A stretch of 64,000 bases of DNA from CAYZXL01 sp964482435 (GCA_964482435.1 CAYZXL010000007.1:62001-126000); one strand, 5' to 3'. Positions 34,309 through 44,400 are shown, numbered from the stretch's first letter. Notes: generated by a model from the sequence alone, not told the origin. A program made the numbers and translations.

Positions 34309-35103
34309 TCACGCAATCTTCCCCGCGCGATAAGCATCTATGTATCTGGCGCAGAACTCATCCCGCCCGACGAGGGCTTCTGCGGCCAGAATGCACTGCA
34401 TCACATCCGTGTCGTTCGGGTCAACAATCGCCGTGTCAAGTCCGGCGGCAATGCACATCACGATGAAAACCCGGTTGAGCAATTTCCTCGCGGGCATTCC
34501 GTGAGAAACGTTGCTGATTCCGCAGGAAATGTGTGTCTTCGGGAACGATCGCGCAAGCTCGCGTATTGCGTTTGCCACCGCCATTCCTGCGGCCTGGTTC
34601 GCTCCAACTGGTTGAACCAGCGGGTCGAGATATATGTTTTCCTCAGGCACGCCGTCGGAAATAAGCCTCGCCCGCAGATTGCTCGCTACCTCAAACTTTC
34701 GCTCAACCGTTTCGGGGATGCCCTCGTCGCCCATGCAAAGGGCAATGACCCCAGCATTGTATTTCTTGACGAGAGGAAGCATCTTCGCGTATCGGTCGGA
34801 CTCCGCCGAGATTGAATTGATGATTGGTTTCCCCTTGTGGACGCTCAGCGCGGCTTCCGCAGCTTCGGGATTCGGCGTGTCTATGCTACACGGCACATCA
34901 ACCGCCTCCTGGACGAGCTTCACGAGCCACGGCAAATCCTCCACCTCGTGCTGCAACCGCGTCCCGCAGTTCACGTCGAGATAACCGGCACCGCTCTCGA
35001 CCTGCTTGCGAGCGAGCTCCTTCAGGAACGCCTCATCCCTCTTCTCGACAGCCTCGTCCAACCCTTTTCGGGAAGTGTTCAGTCTTTCTCCGATGATGAG
35101 CAT
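34309..35103 (-). CDS. Methyltetrahydrofolate:corrinoid methyltransferase
   Basis: A 264-residue pterin-binding TIM barrel of the MeTr/AcsE/MtgA group. Visible features: IIGERLNTSRKG at the N-terminus, GAGYLDVNCGT with the conserved Asp-x-Asn of pterin binding, CSIDTPNPEAAEAAL, KPIINSISAE, IALCMGDEGIPET, YLDPLVQPVG and SCGISNVSHGMPARKLLNR. It transfers methyl between tetrahydrofolate and the Co(I)/methyl-Co(III) corrinoid protein. It sits between the corrinoid protein (96 nt upstream) and RACo (94 nt downstream) on the same strand. The size and lack of further domains separate it from methionine synthase MetH. Whether methyl flows to or from folate depends on the missing partner. Confidence 0.92.
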   Translation of the reverse strand: MLIIGERLNTSRKGLDEAVEKRDEAFLKELARKQVESGAGYLDVNCGTRLQHEVEDLPWLVKLVQEAVDVPCSIDTPNPEAAEAALSVHKGKPIINSISAESDRYAKMLPLVKKYNAGVIALCMGDEGIPETVERKFEVASNLRARLISDGVPEENIYLDPLVQPVGANQAAGMAVANAIRELARSFPKTHISCGISNVSHGMPARKLLNRVFIVMCIAAGLDTAIVDPNDTDVMQCILAAEALVGRDEFCARYIDAYRAGKIA

Positions 35104-35199
35104 TGTCTTCTCTCCTGTGCCGCACGACGCTGTGGCTTCGATTTCTGTCCGTGGATGAGTTTGCGCTGCGCAGCGACCCGATCCCAGAAAGGGATGGCC

Positions 35200-35847
35200 T
35201 TATGCGATTCCCAGCAACTCCTTCGCCTTGTCCACAGCCGACGCCGCGTCGGGAGCGTATCCACCGGCGCCAATCTCGTCGGCGTACCTCTGAGTCACCG
35301 GGGCTCCGCCGATAATGGTCTTGACGCTGTCCGCCAATCCGGACGTTCTTATGGCTTCGATCGTCCCGCGCATCCCGGTCATCGTCGTTGTCAAAAGCGC
35401 CGACATCCCGATGGCGTCGGCGTTGTTTTCCGTCGCCAGTTGAACGAATTTCTGCGGTGAAACATCAATCCCCGCGTCAATCACATTAAAGCCAGCCCCC
35501 TCTAACATCATCGCCACTAAATTCTTCCCGATGTCGTGAAGGTCTCCCTTCACCGTCCCGATGACCACAGTCCCTATCGGCTCGATGTTGCTCTCGGCAA
35601 ACAGCGGCTTGAGAACCGCCATCCCCGACTTCATCGCCCTGGCGGCAATCAAAACCTCCGGCACGTAACACTCATTTTTCTTGAACTGCTCTCCGATGAC
35701 CGACATCCCCGCAATCAATCCGTCCCTTAGAATCGTCTCCACCGGCACTCTCTCCTCAAGGGCCATTTTCACAAGGTCCGTGACCTTCGTCTCGACGGCG
35801 ATGTCTCCCTTGATTACTCCTTCCTTAATCCGCTCGACCAGTTCCAT
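35200..35847 (-). CDS. Methyl-accepting corrinoid protein (MtxC type)
   Basis: 215 residues with the two expected parts. The helical cap is about 1-88 (MELVERIKEGVIKGDIAVET, the B12-binding-2 domain). The Rossmann B12-binding domain is about 90-215, with the cobalt-coordinating motif D102-x-H104-x-x-G107 (GDLHDIGKNL), then MMLEGAGFNVIDAGIDV, AIGMSALLTTTM and IIGGAPVTQRYADEIGA. Such proteins carry methyl groups from a substrate-specific methyltransferase to methyl-THF. First gene of the operon, followed by the folate methyltransferase and RACo. The expected MttB/MtbB/MtgB-type partner is absent within this window. A small palindrome and a weak promoter lie upstream. Confidence 0.95.
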   Translation of the reverse strand: MELVERIKEGVIKGDIAVETKVTDLVKMALEERVPVETILRDGLIAGMSVIGEQFKKNECYVPEVLIAARAMKSGMAVLKPLFAESNIEPIGTVVIGTVKGDLHDIGKNLVAMMLEGAGFNVIDAGIDVSPQKFVQLATENNADAIGMSALLTTTMTGMRGTIEAIRTSGLADSVKTIIGGAPVTQRYADEIGAGGYAPDAASAVDKAKELLGIA

Positions 35848-35862
35848 ACCTTCCTCCGCTCA

Positions 35863-35875
35863 ACGGAATTTCCGT
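35863..35875 (-). promoter_or_regulatory. Palindrome just upstream of the corrinoid-protein start
   Basis: ACGGAA-T-TTCCGT, a perfect 6-bp inverted repeat 15 nt before the start codon and close to the ribosome binding site. It could be an operator or a small hairpin affecting translation. No known binding motif is recognised. Confidence 0.3.
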
Positions 35876-35915
35876 TTTCCGTCTTGTCTCCAACGCTAAC
35901 CAACTGTGGTGCAAC

Positions 35916-35944
35916 ATCTACACTCCCCCCCGCCCCTTTGTCAA
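35916..35944 (-). promoter_or_regulatory. Candidate promoter of the corrinoid operon
   Basis: TTGACA on the minus strand (35944-35939) is followed after 16-18 nt, including a G7 run, by a weak -10 (TGTAGA or GTAGAT). The position about 70 nt before the start codon is reasonable. The -10 match is poor. Confidence 0.35.
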
Positions 35945-36036
35945 TCCATTTTGGACACCAACGACCGAAGGCCGCCGCGGATCTCCCGTGTCACCACCGT
36001 TTCAGTGTTGGTGACGGGTGCGACTTGAAACGCGGG

Positions 36037-39000
36037 TCAGAGTCCAAACGGTCGGTAGGCGTCTTTGAATTTCATCTGGACACGGGTTCGGATGCCTTCG
36101 GCCTCGAAGGCGAGGGAGAGCGCGATCTGGTCTATGCCGTTGATCAAGCGAGCGAACGCGGTGTCTTCTCGGATTGCTTCCGGCTGGCGCGGGCTTTCGG
36201 CCGTGCCGTGGAGACTGCATGAGACGAGGTTCTTCTGTGCGTCGTATTGGTACTGGCCGCCATCGGGGCAGAAGTATTGCGTTCCGTCGGCCTTTTCCGC
36301 GGCTTTCTCGACTGGCATGCCCGTGTCGCGGAAATACCTGAAAAGAAGCTGAAGCTCGTCGAGGTTCGACAAACACGCTTCCTTTGCGGACGCGGCCCAG
36401 GCGAACTGGAAATCGCTTTTGACTTTGTCCCATGCGCTCGGGCGAATGAGGAGCGCGAGGTTGGCTTTCGCTGCCTCGCCTTCGGCTTGACCAGCGCCTT
36501 GCTCCGCCAGGTCTATGATCCTCTTGAGGACCGAGAGTGTCGGCGTCACGTACGCCTCAAACCCGACGATGGAGATGAATCCTCTGAGCCTTACGGGGCC
36601 GAAGGCCAGCTCTATCATGTGAATCTTCCGGCCGCGGTAAGGCTCCACGTTGCACAGCGAGAGCCGTGGCTCAGACCAACCCCGCTGCGGAGGTGGCTCC
36701 TGAGCGACGACGCGTGTCGTATAGGTCAGAACTCGTTCGGCGGCCGCGGGGTCAGAGACGCCTATCGCCGCGTAGAGAGGGAAGTTGAGAGCCAGGGCGG
36801 CGGCGCCAACCGCAAATCCCATTCCCCTGACGTCCTGCACCGGAATCGCGCCGGTCTCCCCCGCCTGAATGGCGAAGAGCATGTGGTCGTCGCAGAAGTT
36901 CAGCGAACCTCTGATGCGGACGGGCATGAAAGTCTCGGTTGTTTCAGCGAGTTCCTCCTCATCAACCTCCTCCGAAAGCCCTTCTGCGAGCTCGGTCAGC
37001 CCCAACGTGTCGAGGGCGCGAGAAACGTCCTTCACGATTCCGGGCAGAACGTTTCCGAAGGCTTTCTGGAGGTCTGTCTCGGCCTCGTCTCGAGCGGCTT
37101 CATCCTCGGGCGTCAAACCTTTCTCGCGCAGGCAATGGTCCCACATTTGAGTGAAGAGGTCTGTGACAGGGCGGTATGGCATCTGACCCTGAATCGAGAG
37201 GATTGTGTCGGGAAGGAGGCAGCGCGGGGAGAGGTCCAACGGAAGCCCACTGGCGAATTCCTTCAAGGCATTGTAGATAGAATTTTCGACGAGAGGCAGG
37301 ATAAGCGTCTCCAGGGTGAGGCCGGACGAGAACATTCCGATTCGGATGCCGACCGGGTCGAAATATGTTCGCCAGTAGTTGTTGTATCGCTGCACAAATC
37401 GGTCGTACTCGACGTTCTCCCTTTCGCTGGCGAAGTCGGTTTTCAGCTCGATAATGGGCGTCAGATAGCGCAGCCGATTGTGAACCGAGCACACTGCCGT
37501 CAAACTGCCGACTTCCCACGAGTAGGTTCCTCCGTCGGGGCAAATCAAATAACCCGATTCGATGCACTGCTTCTCTACCATTTCGTCAAGGGAGTTCGGG
37601 AATTTGCCGTTGAGGTGCTTGAAGAGAAGCGCTGCATTGGAAATCATCTTGAGCGTCGTCCCGCACTGGAGGCGTCTCGCCTGGGCAATCTTCGCTTTCG
37701 GGCCGATTTGTCGTCGGATGAAGGATTCCGAGAGGTAGATGAATCCGGACTCGCCTGGGTCGTCGGATTTGAAGATGGACCGCATGTACCGGAAATCTTC
37801 GGCCTTTGCGAGGGATGCCCGTTTTCCATCAACCGTTTCGAGAACGCGGCATATCGCCTCCTTGGAGTTGCTGATGACGGTGTATTTTTCAATGTTGGTG
37901 CGATAGTGCGAGATTTCCCGGTCGGCGGTCACCAGGCTGTACACCTCGTGCTCGCCGGCCTTGAAACGCTCCTCTCTGGCATCAGGCCGGCTTTTCTTCG
38001 CGTCCTCGACAAACTTCTGGACAGCAGGATTGAAAATTGCCCGAATGTTGACCTGCATGATCAGCGATATATCGTCCCCCTGGGCCACGAAGGGATGGTT
38101 CCCTGTCAATGCAATCTCTCCGACGGCTACGCTTGTGATGGGCCTGGCGTACCAGAGGTCCTTCACGCACAACTGCCTCTCGAGTTTCTCGCGGTTCATG
38201 GCCTTGTGCGCCCGGAGAGTGTAGTGCTTGAGGCAGTGCTCGCCCCAGACGTCAACGAAGTCAAGGAACGACTGGCAATCGCTCACCGACCGGAAGGCGA
38301 TGTAGTATTGGTCCTCCGGGACCATCGCTGCCAAAGGCGGAACCTGCGGCTCTTTGTCCCCAAGCATTTCTTTGAAAGGCAGAGACCGCGTCTTCGGCGG
38401 CGCCAAATCGGTCACGGGAATCGTCCGCTCCTCGCGGGCAGCTTTTCCCTCGAGCATCACGTCGAGCTGGAGGCTCTCCTGGATGGAAAGCAGTCCCGTA
38501 GTCATCGCGTAAAGATTGGCTTCCCGACCAGGTTCTCGGCCCCGTGTGGGAAACCGCCTTCCCCGCAACTCAGCGACCGCCACTTCGTCCCCCAGTTTCT
38601 TTGCCATCTGGGCGGCAGCGTAAGAGTAGAAGCTGTTCTCGGGATAAAGCGATGACATTCTGAGAAAGTAGCTTACCTGAGGGTCCTCTTTCTTTTTCTC
38701 GCGCGGGACGTCCGGGCGCTCGCTCCACCAGATTTGTGCGTTTATCTTCGGGTCCGGATTATCCGGGTCCGTGAGGAGCTTCTCTTTCCCTGAAATCCAC
38801 TTCACGTGTCCATCCTGGAACGCCACATTCCTCCCGTCCAGCCCGTGATTGGAGTCCTCCGTCAGCTCTTTTCCAGCGGGTCGGTCCGCGAGAATCCTCG
38901 TCGTTGAAGGCGCCGCTTCCGTCCAGACCCGATTCTTTGCGCCGCTCCCGTCGTAGCTGTAAGCGTAGCTCACCTGCCGGGCTTCCAGGTCAGGGAATGG

Positions 39001-39354
39001 CTTGTTGTTGAGGCTATCGTCCACTCGCCTTATCGGCAACCGATCCCCGGAACTCAGGCACATGAACACCACCAGGGATGTTACGTACGTGGGATAGAGA
39101 ATGCCCAGGTCCCTGTAATGCGTCTCGACGTTGATTTCCTTGCCGGGTGCCGCGCTCGTCGGATAGTATTCGTTATAGTCGGACGAATAGGTCTTAATCC
39201 CGGTAGTGACCTGCTTGAGGTTATTCAGACATGCCGCCCGCCTTGCGGACTCCCTGGCTCGCAACATCGAGCACCACAGAAGACCGGGCAGCGCCGCCAC
39301 CACCCCGGCAATAACAAGAACCTCCACCAACGTGCCTTTCTTTCCCCTTTTCAT
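36037..39354 (-). CDS. 1105-residue fusion of pilin-like modules (DUF1559-like N-terminus plus two CPDGG modules)
   Basis: ATG 39354 has GGGAGGG upstream. The N-terminus is a degenerate type III (prepilin) signal: KKGTLVEVLVIAGVVAALPG followed by the RARESARRAACLNNLKQV helix. The usual Phe of G-F-TLVE is missing. Residues 169-182 contain NHGLDGRNVAFQDG, the H-X9-DG-type motif of planctomycete prepilins. About 345-550 resembles DUF3352-like proteins. Residues about 561-627 and 992-1051 are two copies of a minor-pilin-like module: a Cys at the head of a helix, then CPDGG-x-Y and CS-x-H, a likely metal or disulfide knuckle. I know single-module proteins of this kind (about 150 residues), not such a fusion. 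It is probably membrane-anchored with a large periplasmic part. The role is unknown. A 490-bp gap separates it from the divergent lipoprotein gene. Confidence 0.8.
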   Translation of the reverse strand: MKRGKKGTLVEVLVIAGVVAALPGLLWCSMLRARESARRAACLNNLKQVTTGIKTYSSDYNEYYPTSAAPGKEINVETHYRDLGILYPTYVTSLVVFMCLSSGDRLPIRRVDDSLNNKPFPDLEARQVSYAYSYDGSGAKNRVWTEAAPSTTRILADRPAGKELTEDSNHGLDGRNVAFQDGHVKWISGKEKLLTDPDNPDPKINAQIWWSERPDVPREKKKEDPQVSYFLRMSSLYPENSFYSYAAAQMAKKLGDEVAVAELRGRRFPTRGREPGREANLYAMTTGLLSIQESLQLDVMLEGKAAREERTIPVTDLAPPKTRSLPFKEMLGDKEPQVPPLAAMVPEDQYYIAFRSVSDCQSFLDFVDVWGEHCLKHYTLRAHKAMNREKLERQLCVKDLWYARPITSVAVGEIALTGNHPFVAQGDDISLIMQVNIRAIFNPAVQKFVEDAKKSRPDAREERFKAGEHEVYSLVTADREISHYRTNIEKYTVISNSKEAICRVLETVDGKRASLAKAEDFRYMRSIFKSDDPGESGFIYLSESFIRRQIGPKAKIAQARRLQCGTTLKMISNAALLFKHLNGKFPNSLDEMVEKQCIESGYLICPDGGTYSWEVGSLTAVCSVHNRLRYLTPIIELKTDFASERENVEYDRFVQRYNNYWRTYFDPVGIRIGMFSSGLTLETLILPLVENSIYNALKEFASGLPLDLSPRCLLPDTILSIQGQMPYRPVTDLFTQMWDHCLREKGLTPEDEAARDEAETDLQKAFGNVLPGIVKDVSRALDTLGLTELAEGLSEEVDEEELAETTETFMPVRIRGSLNFCDDHMLFAIQAGETGAIPVQDVRGMGFAVGAAALALNFPLYAAIGVSDPAAAERVLTYTTRVVAQEPPPQRGWSEPRLSLCNVEPYRGRKIHMIELAFGPVRLRGFISIVGFEAYVTPTLSVLKRIIDLAEQGAGQAEGEAAKANLALLIRPSAWDKVKSDFQFAWAASAKEACLSNLDELQLLFRYFRDTGMPVEKAAEKADGTQYFCPDGGQYQYDAQKNLVSCSLHGTAESPRQPEAIREDTAFARLINGIDQIALSLAFEAEGIRTRVQMKFKDAYRPFGL

Positions 39355-39844
39355 TTGACCGGCCCTCCCTCACCGTGTGTTACTTCCTCGAAGCGCCTCT
39401 TTTTTGCACCTCCCGCTTTCGCCGCTAAGCTGAACCGCGCCTCCCGGGCGCCTTCCACCGTCGAGTTTGCAGAAGCTGCCCCCCCGCTGTCAAGCCGGAA
39501 GCGCGAGGTAAGACAGTGTAAGCAGGTCGAGCGGGCCTCCGTTGCCTTTCGCAGGCTTCCCTCTTCGTGGAACGAAGCACCTGCGCGGGCGCTGTTTTCG
39601 TGGTCCGGCAATGCTGTTTTAACCGAGTGGTGCCCGGAATCTGACTCGCGGAGCAAGGTCATGTTTTCCTTCGGGGCCCCCTTTGACGTTTATCCGGAAC
39701 CTTCTTCACGCCTGACACGTCGAAAGCAATGGCGGGGGCAACTCATCTTTCAACCATGTGGCGTCGTAAAACGCGGCGCGACTTTTCACTCAATTCGCGG
39801 CTGTGTCGCGAGCAAGGGTCGCATGACGATGGGGAGGAAACCTC
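39355..39844. other. Intergenic, nothing recognised
   Basis: 490 bp between divergent genes. No gene, no hairpin repeat of the families seen elsewhere and no strong promoter pair. A GGGGAGGAA ribosome binding site for the plus-strand lipoprotein gene lies at its right edge. Confidence 0.5.
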
Positions 39845-40255
39845 ATGGCCAGGATCAAGGTCGTCGCGGTGATTGTCTTTTTTGTCTTGCGAGGGTGTGC
39901 GCCGCCGGAGCGCTGTGAAATCAAGCAACTCAGCGCCGACAAGGCTTCGGCGCTCGCGGCACGCCTTGCGAACGACGAGTGTGAGAAATTCTACAAGCGC
40001 AGGCCGTTTTCACCGGACGCCTACAAGCCGGTTTTACGCGGCAATCGCTGGCGCTGGGGTGAGATGCATCCGGCTGGAATTTGCGGCTACTCGACGGAGG
40101 TGTCGTTCAAGACGGACGGGAGCGACGCGAAGGTAGAAGTGTTCTTCAGCTCCGATCGTCTGTCGCCCCGGCCGCGGCCGGACGGGCCAGAGGATGCACC
40201 GAGGCAGCTTCTGCCGCCTGAGATAATTGAGCGCAAACCCCGCTGGCCCCGATGA
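39845..40255 (+). CDS. Hypothetical small lipoprotein
   Basis: 136 residues from ATG 39845, which follows GGGGAGGAA. The N-terminus MARIKVVAVIVFFVLRGCAP has a basic start, a hydrophobic core and a Cys at about 18, consistent with a lipoprotein signal, although Arg in the lipobox is unusual. The remainder is polar with Cys at about 24, 46 and 80 and a Pro/Arg-rich tail (RPRPDGPEDAPR). No family is recognised. Its stop overlaps a second small frame but is otherwise isolated, with the XRE-cupin gene 198 nt downstream on the same strand. Confidence 0.55.
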   Translation: MARIKVVAVIVFFVLRGCAPPERCEIKQLSADKASALAARLANDECEKFYKRRPFSPDAYKPVLRGNRWRWGEMHPAGICGYSTEVSFKTDGSDAKVEVFFSSDRLSPRPRPDGPEDAPRQLLPPEIIERKPRWPR

Positions 40256-40453
40256 CCCGCGAGCATTATGATGCTAAAGAACATCGCGCGAAAAAAGAGG
40301 TTCAGGAACGAAGCTCCGTTGCCCAACCACCGACCGGTGCAGCCTCAGGGCCCCGCGCCACCCGCTCGTGTTTGACTTGCGGCCGGGGGCCGCCATCGGT
40401 TATCCTGGTTTCCGGATGTGCACCTTACACCTTCGCAGAAGAGGTTCTCAACC

Positions 40454-41029
40454 ATGCGACACGTTGGACAGTTCATCCTGCGGCTCCTCAAGGAAAAGCG
40501 GAAATCCATTAGGTGGCTCTCCCGGCAGGCGTGCGTGAGCAACTCCTACCTCTCGCAGGTGACGCGCGGACTTCTGACACCCAGACCAGAGATTGTCCGA
40601 AAGTTGGCCCCGCATCTTGGTGTCAGCGCTCGAACGATTTTTGAAGAGGCGGGCTGGTTGGAGCCCGAGCCCGTGCGGGGCCCAGAGCCGGGCGCCGAGA
40701 AATGTCGGGCCGGCGAATCTCGAGGAGATGGCGAACGACTGGCTGAGCTCGTTGATTATCAACCTGGCGCGGTGGTCAGTCGGGAGATCGTAACCAAGAG
40801 CACGGGAACCGTCACCCTGTTCGCCTTCGATGAGGGGCAGGGGTTGAGCGAGCACACGGCTCCGTTCGATGCCCTTGTCTATCTTCTCGACGGCGAGGCA
40901 GAGATTGTCATATCGGGAAAGCGCCATCGCCTGAAGCAGGGCGAGATGATTATCATGCCCGCCAACGAGCCGCATGCCCTGAAGGCACTGAAACGTTTCA
41001 AAATGCTCCTCATCATGATTCGCTCCTGA
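40454..41029 (+). CDS. XRE-cupin transcriptional regulator
   Basis: 191 residues. The N-terminal XRE helix-turn-helix (residues about 5-60) reads FILRLLKEKRKSIRWLSRQACVSNSYLSQVTRGLLTP, with the recognition helix SNSYLSQV. A linker of about 50 residues (rich in Glu, Pro and Gly) leads to a C-terminal cupin (about 115-191): GLSEHTAPFDALVYLLDGEAEI with the metal-type His/Glu, and KQGEMIIMPANEPHAL with the second cupin motif. Such proteins sense a small molecule in the cupin and repress or activate nearby genes. ATG 40454 is preceded by AGAAGAGG; the frame opens 12 codons earlier without homology. The regulated target is unknown. The tricorn gene downstream is 380 nt away. Confidence 0.82.
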   Translation: MRHVGQFILRLLKEKRKSIRWLSRQACVSNSYLSQVTRGLLTPRPEIVRKLAPHLGVSARTIFEEAGWLEPEPVRGPEPGAEKCRAGESRGDGERLAELVDYQPGAVVSREIVTKSTGTVTLFAFDEGQGLSEHTAPFDALVYLLDGEAEIVISGKRHRLKQGEMIIMPANEPHALKALKRFKMLLIMIRS

Positions 41030-41409
41030 CGGAACGAGCATCCTTGCGGCCCACCCCACGGACCCCACCCAATTGAATTGTCCGAGATGCTCGTTTTGCC
41101 CGGGCACATGGCGACGGGCGTTGACACGTCTTGCCGACCCGCCACGGCAGCTTTTCTCGTGACTCGTCTCCTCGGCCCTGCGTGAGACCACGGGGTCCGA
41201 AGTGGCATGGGCATCCTGCCCATGAACCCGGTCACGAGTCCCGCCAGCGGCGGGATGCCACGATTACGTAGCCAGGTCTCTCAACGATCGGCGCTTGCTA
41301 TAGAGGTTTGACGCTGGTATCTTGTGTGCACTTTGTCCATTCGTCGCGGAGGACTTAAAGCAGGCAATTCCGGACCGACAACAAAATCCTTTTTTGAAGG
41401 GAGTTGGAG
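41030..41409. other. Intergenic with one hairpin repeat copy
   Basis: 380 bp upstream of the tricorn-like gene. It contains the inverted copy of the 5033-5087 repeat at 41202-41261. TTGACG near 41308 has no good -10. GAAGGGAGTTGGAG before ATG 41410 is the ribosome binding site. Nothing else is recognised. Confidence 0.55.
41202..41261 (-). repeat. Dispersed hairpin repeat, copy 2 (inverted)
   Basis: GTGGCATGGGCATCCTGCCC with stem ATGGGCA-TCC-TGCCCAT, then a second stem CCCGCC-AGC-GGCGGG, ending GATGCCAC. The reverse complement aligns with 5033-5087. Stems differ between copies but remain paired. Confidence 0.6.
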
Positions 41410-44400
41410 ATGAAGCGATTGTGGCTGAGTTTGTTCGTCCTGGCGCTGGCGTCTTTCGCCGCCTGTCAGGAGGAGGATGAGGCTCGGATATTGCGCCATC
41501 CTCATTATCACGACGGCAAAATCGTGTTCAGCTATCTCGGCGACCTGTGGATTGTCAAAGAGGACGGCACAGGACTGCGCCGCCTGACCGTCCACGTGGA
41601 AAGGGAGCTTTATCCCCGTTTCTCACCGGACGGGAAGTCGGTCGCATTCTCGAGCAAGCGGTTTGGCAACTACGACGTTTTCGTCGTGCCGACGGAAGGA
41701 GGGACGCCCGAGCGGCTCACCACTTACTCCAACGACGACCTTGTGGTCTGCTGGACGCCGGACGGCTCGGGAATCGTCTTCTGCGGTTCTCAGAATGATT
41801 CGTGGCGGCCAAATCTCCTCGTTGTCCCCGCAAAGGGCGGGATGCCAGGCCCCCTTGGCTGCGGCATGGGCCGCTACGGGACGTTCTCACCCGACGGAAA
41901 GAAGTTTACCTTCAACCGGCGGGCTTTCCGGACATGGCGGAAACACTATCGTGGAAGCGAGAACACCGACGTATGGGTCATGGACATCGAGCAGAAATCT
42001 TTTCGCCGGTTGACGGACTTTGAAGGGCACGACGCGTGGCCTCTGTGGGCGGCGAGCGGGGAGATATATTTCGCCTCTGACCGCGACGAGACGATGAACC
42101 TCTGGAAGATTCCGCTCGAGGGCGTCAACGGCGTCGAATGCAAGCCGGTGCAGGTGACGTTCCACAAGGGAGCGGGTGTGAAATACCCGGCAATTTCCAA
42201 CGATGGCAAGGTCATCGTGTACGAATGCGATTTCGGTCTCTGGAAGCTCAACGTTGGAGAGGCTGAGCCGAAGGAGATTCCGCTGCGATTCACCTCCGAC
42301 ACGAAGGATAACCCGGTGACATTCCCCGCCTACGGGAGCGTCGCCGACCAGTTCGACGTTTCGCCCGACGGAAAAAGAGTCCTCGTCTCCGCCCACGGCG
42401 AGATATTCACGGTTCCCGTCGAGAAAGGGGACGTCGCGCGGCTCACCGAATCCCCTTACCGCGACCGCTATCCGCTCTACTCGCCCGACGGCAAGAAAAT
42501 CGCGTTTCTCTCCGACGAGACGGCGGAAGACAGGATCTATCTCCTTTCCCCCGACGGCGGCGAAAGAGAAATGATTTATCCCGAAGAGTCCATGACTTAC
42601 GCGTACATCTGGGCGGATGGTTTTCAAATGCACTGGTCGCCCGACGGAAAGAAGCTCGCGTATTGCGCCGGTAACGGTCTCTACTCCTACGACTTCGACA
42701 GCAGGTCAACTCGTCGTCTGGCTGCCGGCGAGCACGGCGTGATAAGAGACGTCTCCTGGTCGCCGGACTGCAAATGGATCGCGTACGCGACGAACGAGGT
42801 GACCTACCGACTCGACGTTTACGTCGTGAACGTCGAAGACGCGACGGTGCACCGCCTTACGGAAGACCCTCTCGATGACCTCTGCCCTGTGTTCACGCCC
42901 GACGGCAAGAAAATCGTCTTCGGCTCGAACCGCGACGGCAACGGCCAGATTTACGTGCTTCCTCTCACGAAAGAGGAATTCGACCCCCTCGACCCGGTCG
43001 AAAGAGAAGAGGCGAAGAAGAGGGAAGAGGAAAAAAAGAAAGAGGAGGAAAAGAAGAAGGAAGAGGAAAGGAAGAAAGAGGAGGAGAAGAAGAAAGCCGA
43101 ACCCGAAAAGAAGGAGGGAGAGGCCGAGAAAAAACCCGAGGAAACTAAAGCGGAGGAACCGAAGGAGAAGAAGGAGGAAGAGAAAAAGGCCGAGGAGAAG
43201 AAAGAGCCCGAAAAGAAACTGCCGGAGGTGAAGATAGATTTCGATAATCTGAAGCGCCGAATCCGCCAGGTCACCAAAGTTATGGGCGATGGGCTCCCCG
43301 GTATTCTGGTAACTGCCGACAGCCAGAAAGCCATCTTCCGCGTTCGCCAGCAGCGAGGAACGAGCACGGTAACCGTCCTGTACTCGGTCAAGCTCGACGG
43401 GGAGGACCTGAAGGAGCTTACCATCGGCGATGTTCAGGACATGCAGCTCGCGGAAAACGGCACGAAGATTTTCTTCCGGGAAGGGGGTAGCGTTTTCTGG
43501 ATGCCCGTCGAGGGGGGCCAGAAAAAGAGGGTTGAGTTCTCCGTGCGGGTCAAAATTGACCGGGAAAAGGAACTCGCCCAGATGTTCGATGAAGCGTGGC
43601 GGGCAATGCGAGACGGCTTTTACGACCCGAAGATGCACGGCTATAACTGGAATGCTATCCGCGCGAAATACCTTGCGTTCCTCCCGCAGGTTGTGGACAA
43701 CGAGGAACTGGCGGACCTCATTAACGAAATGATTGGCGAGATCAACGCCTCCCACACAGGCGCCTTCCCGGCGATAGGCGGCTCGGAATATCAAACTCAC
43801 CGGCTCGGATTGGAGATGTCCGCCGACACCGATTCGGGAACGTATCGGGTCAGCCGCATCTATAAGGAAGGGCCGGCAGATAAGGACTATGTGAGACTGA
43901 AGGTCGGGGATTATGTCCTGGGCCTCGACGGGAAGGAGATAAAGGCCGGAGACGACTATTATGCGCTTCTGAGCTATCCTTTGAACGAGAAGGTCATCCT
44001 GACGGTCAACGAGAAGCCCTCGCTCGACGGCTCGTGGAAAGTGCGGATCAAGCATATCGGCCCGGGCGAGCACTGGGATTTGTGGTACGAAGACTGGGTG
44101 AGGACCCGGCGTGAGAAGGTCGAGAAACTCACCGACGGGCGAATCGGGTACCTCCACATCCGCGCCATGAACGGTGAGTGCCTTGAGCGATTCAAAAAAG
44201 AACTTGTCGAGAACTATACCAGGGAAGCCCTCGTCATAGACGTGCGATGGAATGGCGGCGGCAACATTGACGAGGACCTCCTCGACATTCTTGAGAGGAA
44301 GCCGTATCAGTGGTGGGGACCGCGAGCATACGAGGGCAAAACGAAGCGCCCACACGAGGGCTTCTACGGGCCAAAAGCGGTGCTAATCAACGAAGCTTCG

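Noticed and set aside
36247..38655. An 802-codon open frame on the plus strand
   Set aside because: It is antisense to the 1105-residue pilin-like protein, has no ribosome binding site or family similarity, and arises from GC-rich third positions of the real gene.
42706..44355. A 549-codon minus-strand frame with a Leu/Phe-rich hydrophobic stretch
   Set aside because: It is the complement of the tricorn-like gene. The Leu/Phe run is only the reverse of the Lys/Glu (AAG/GAG) linker.
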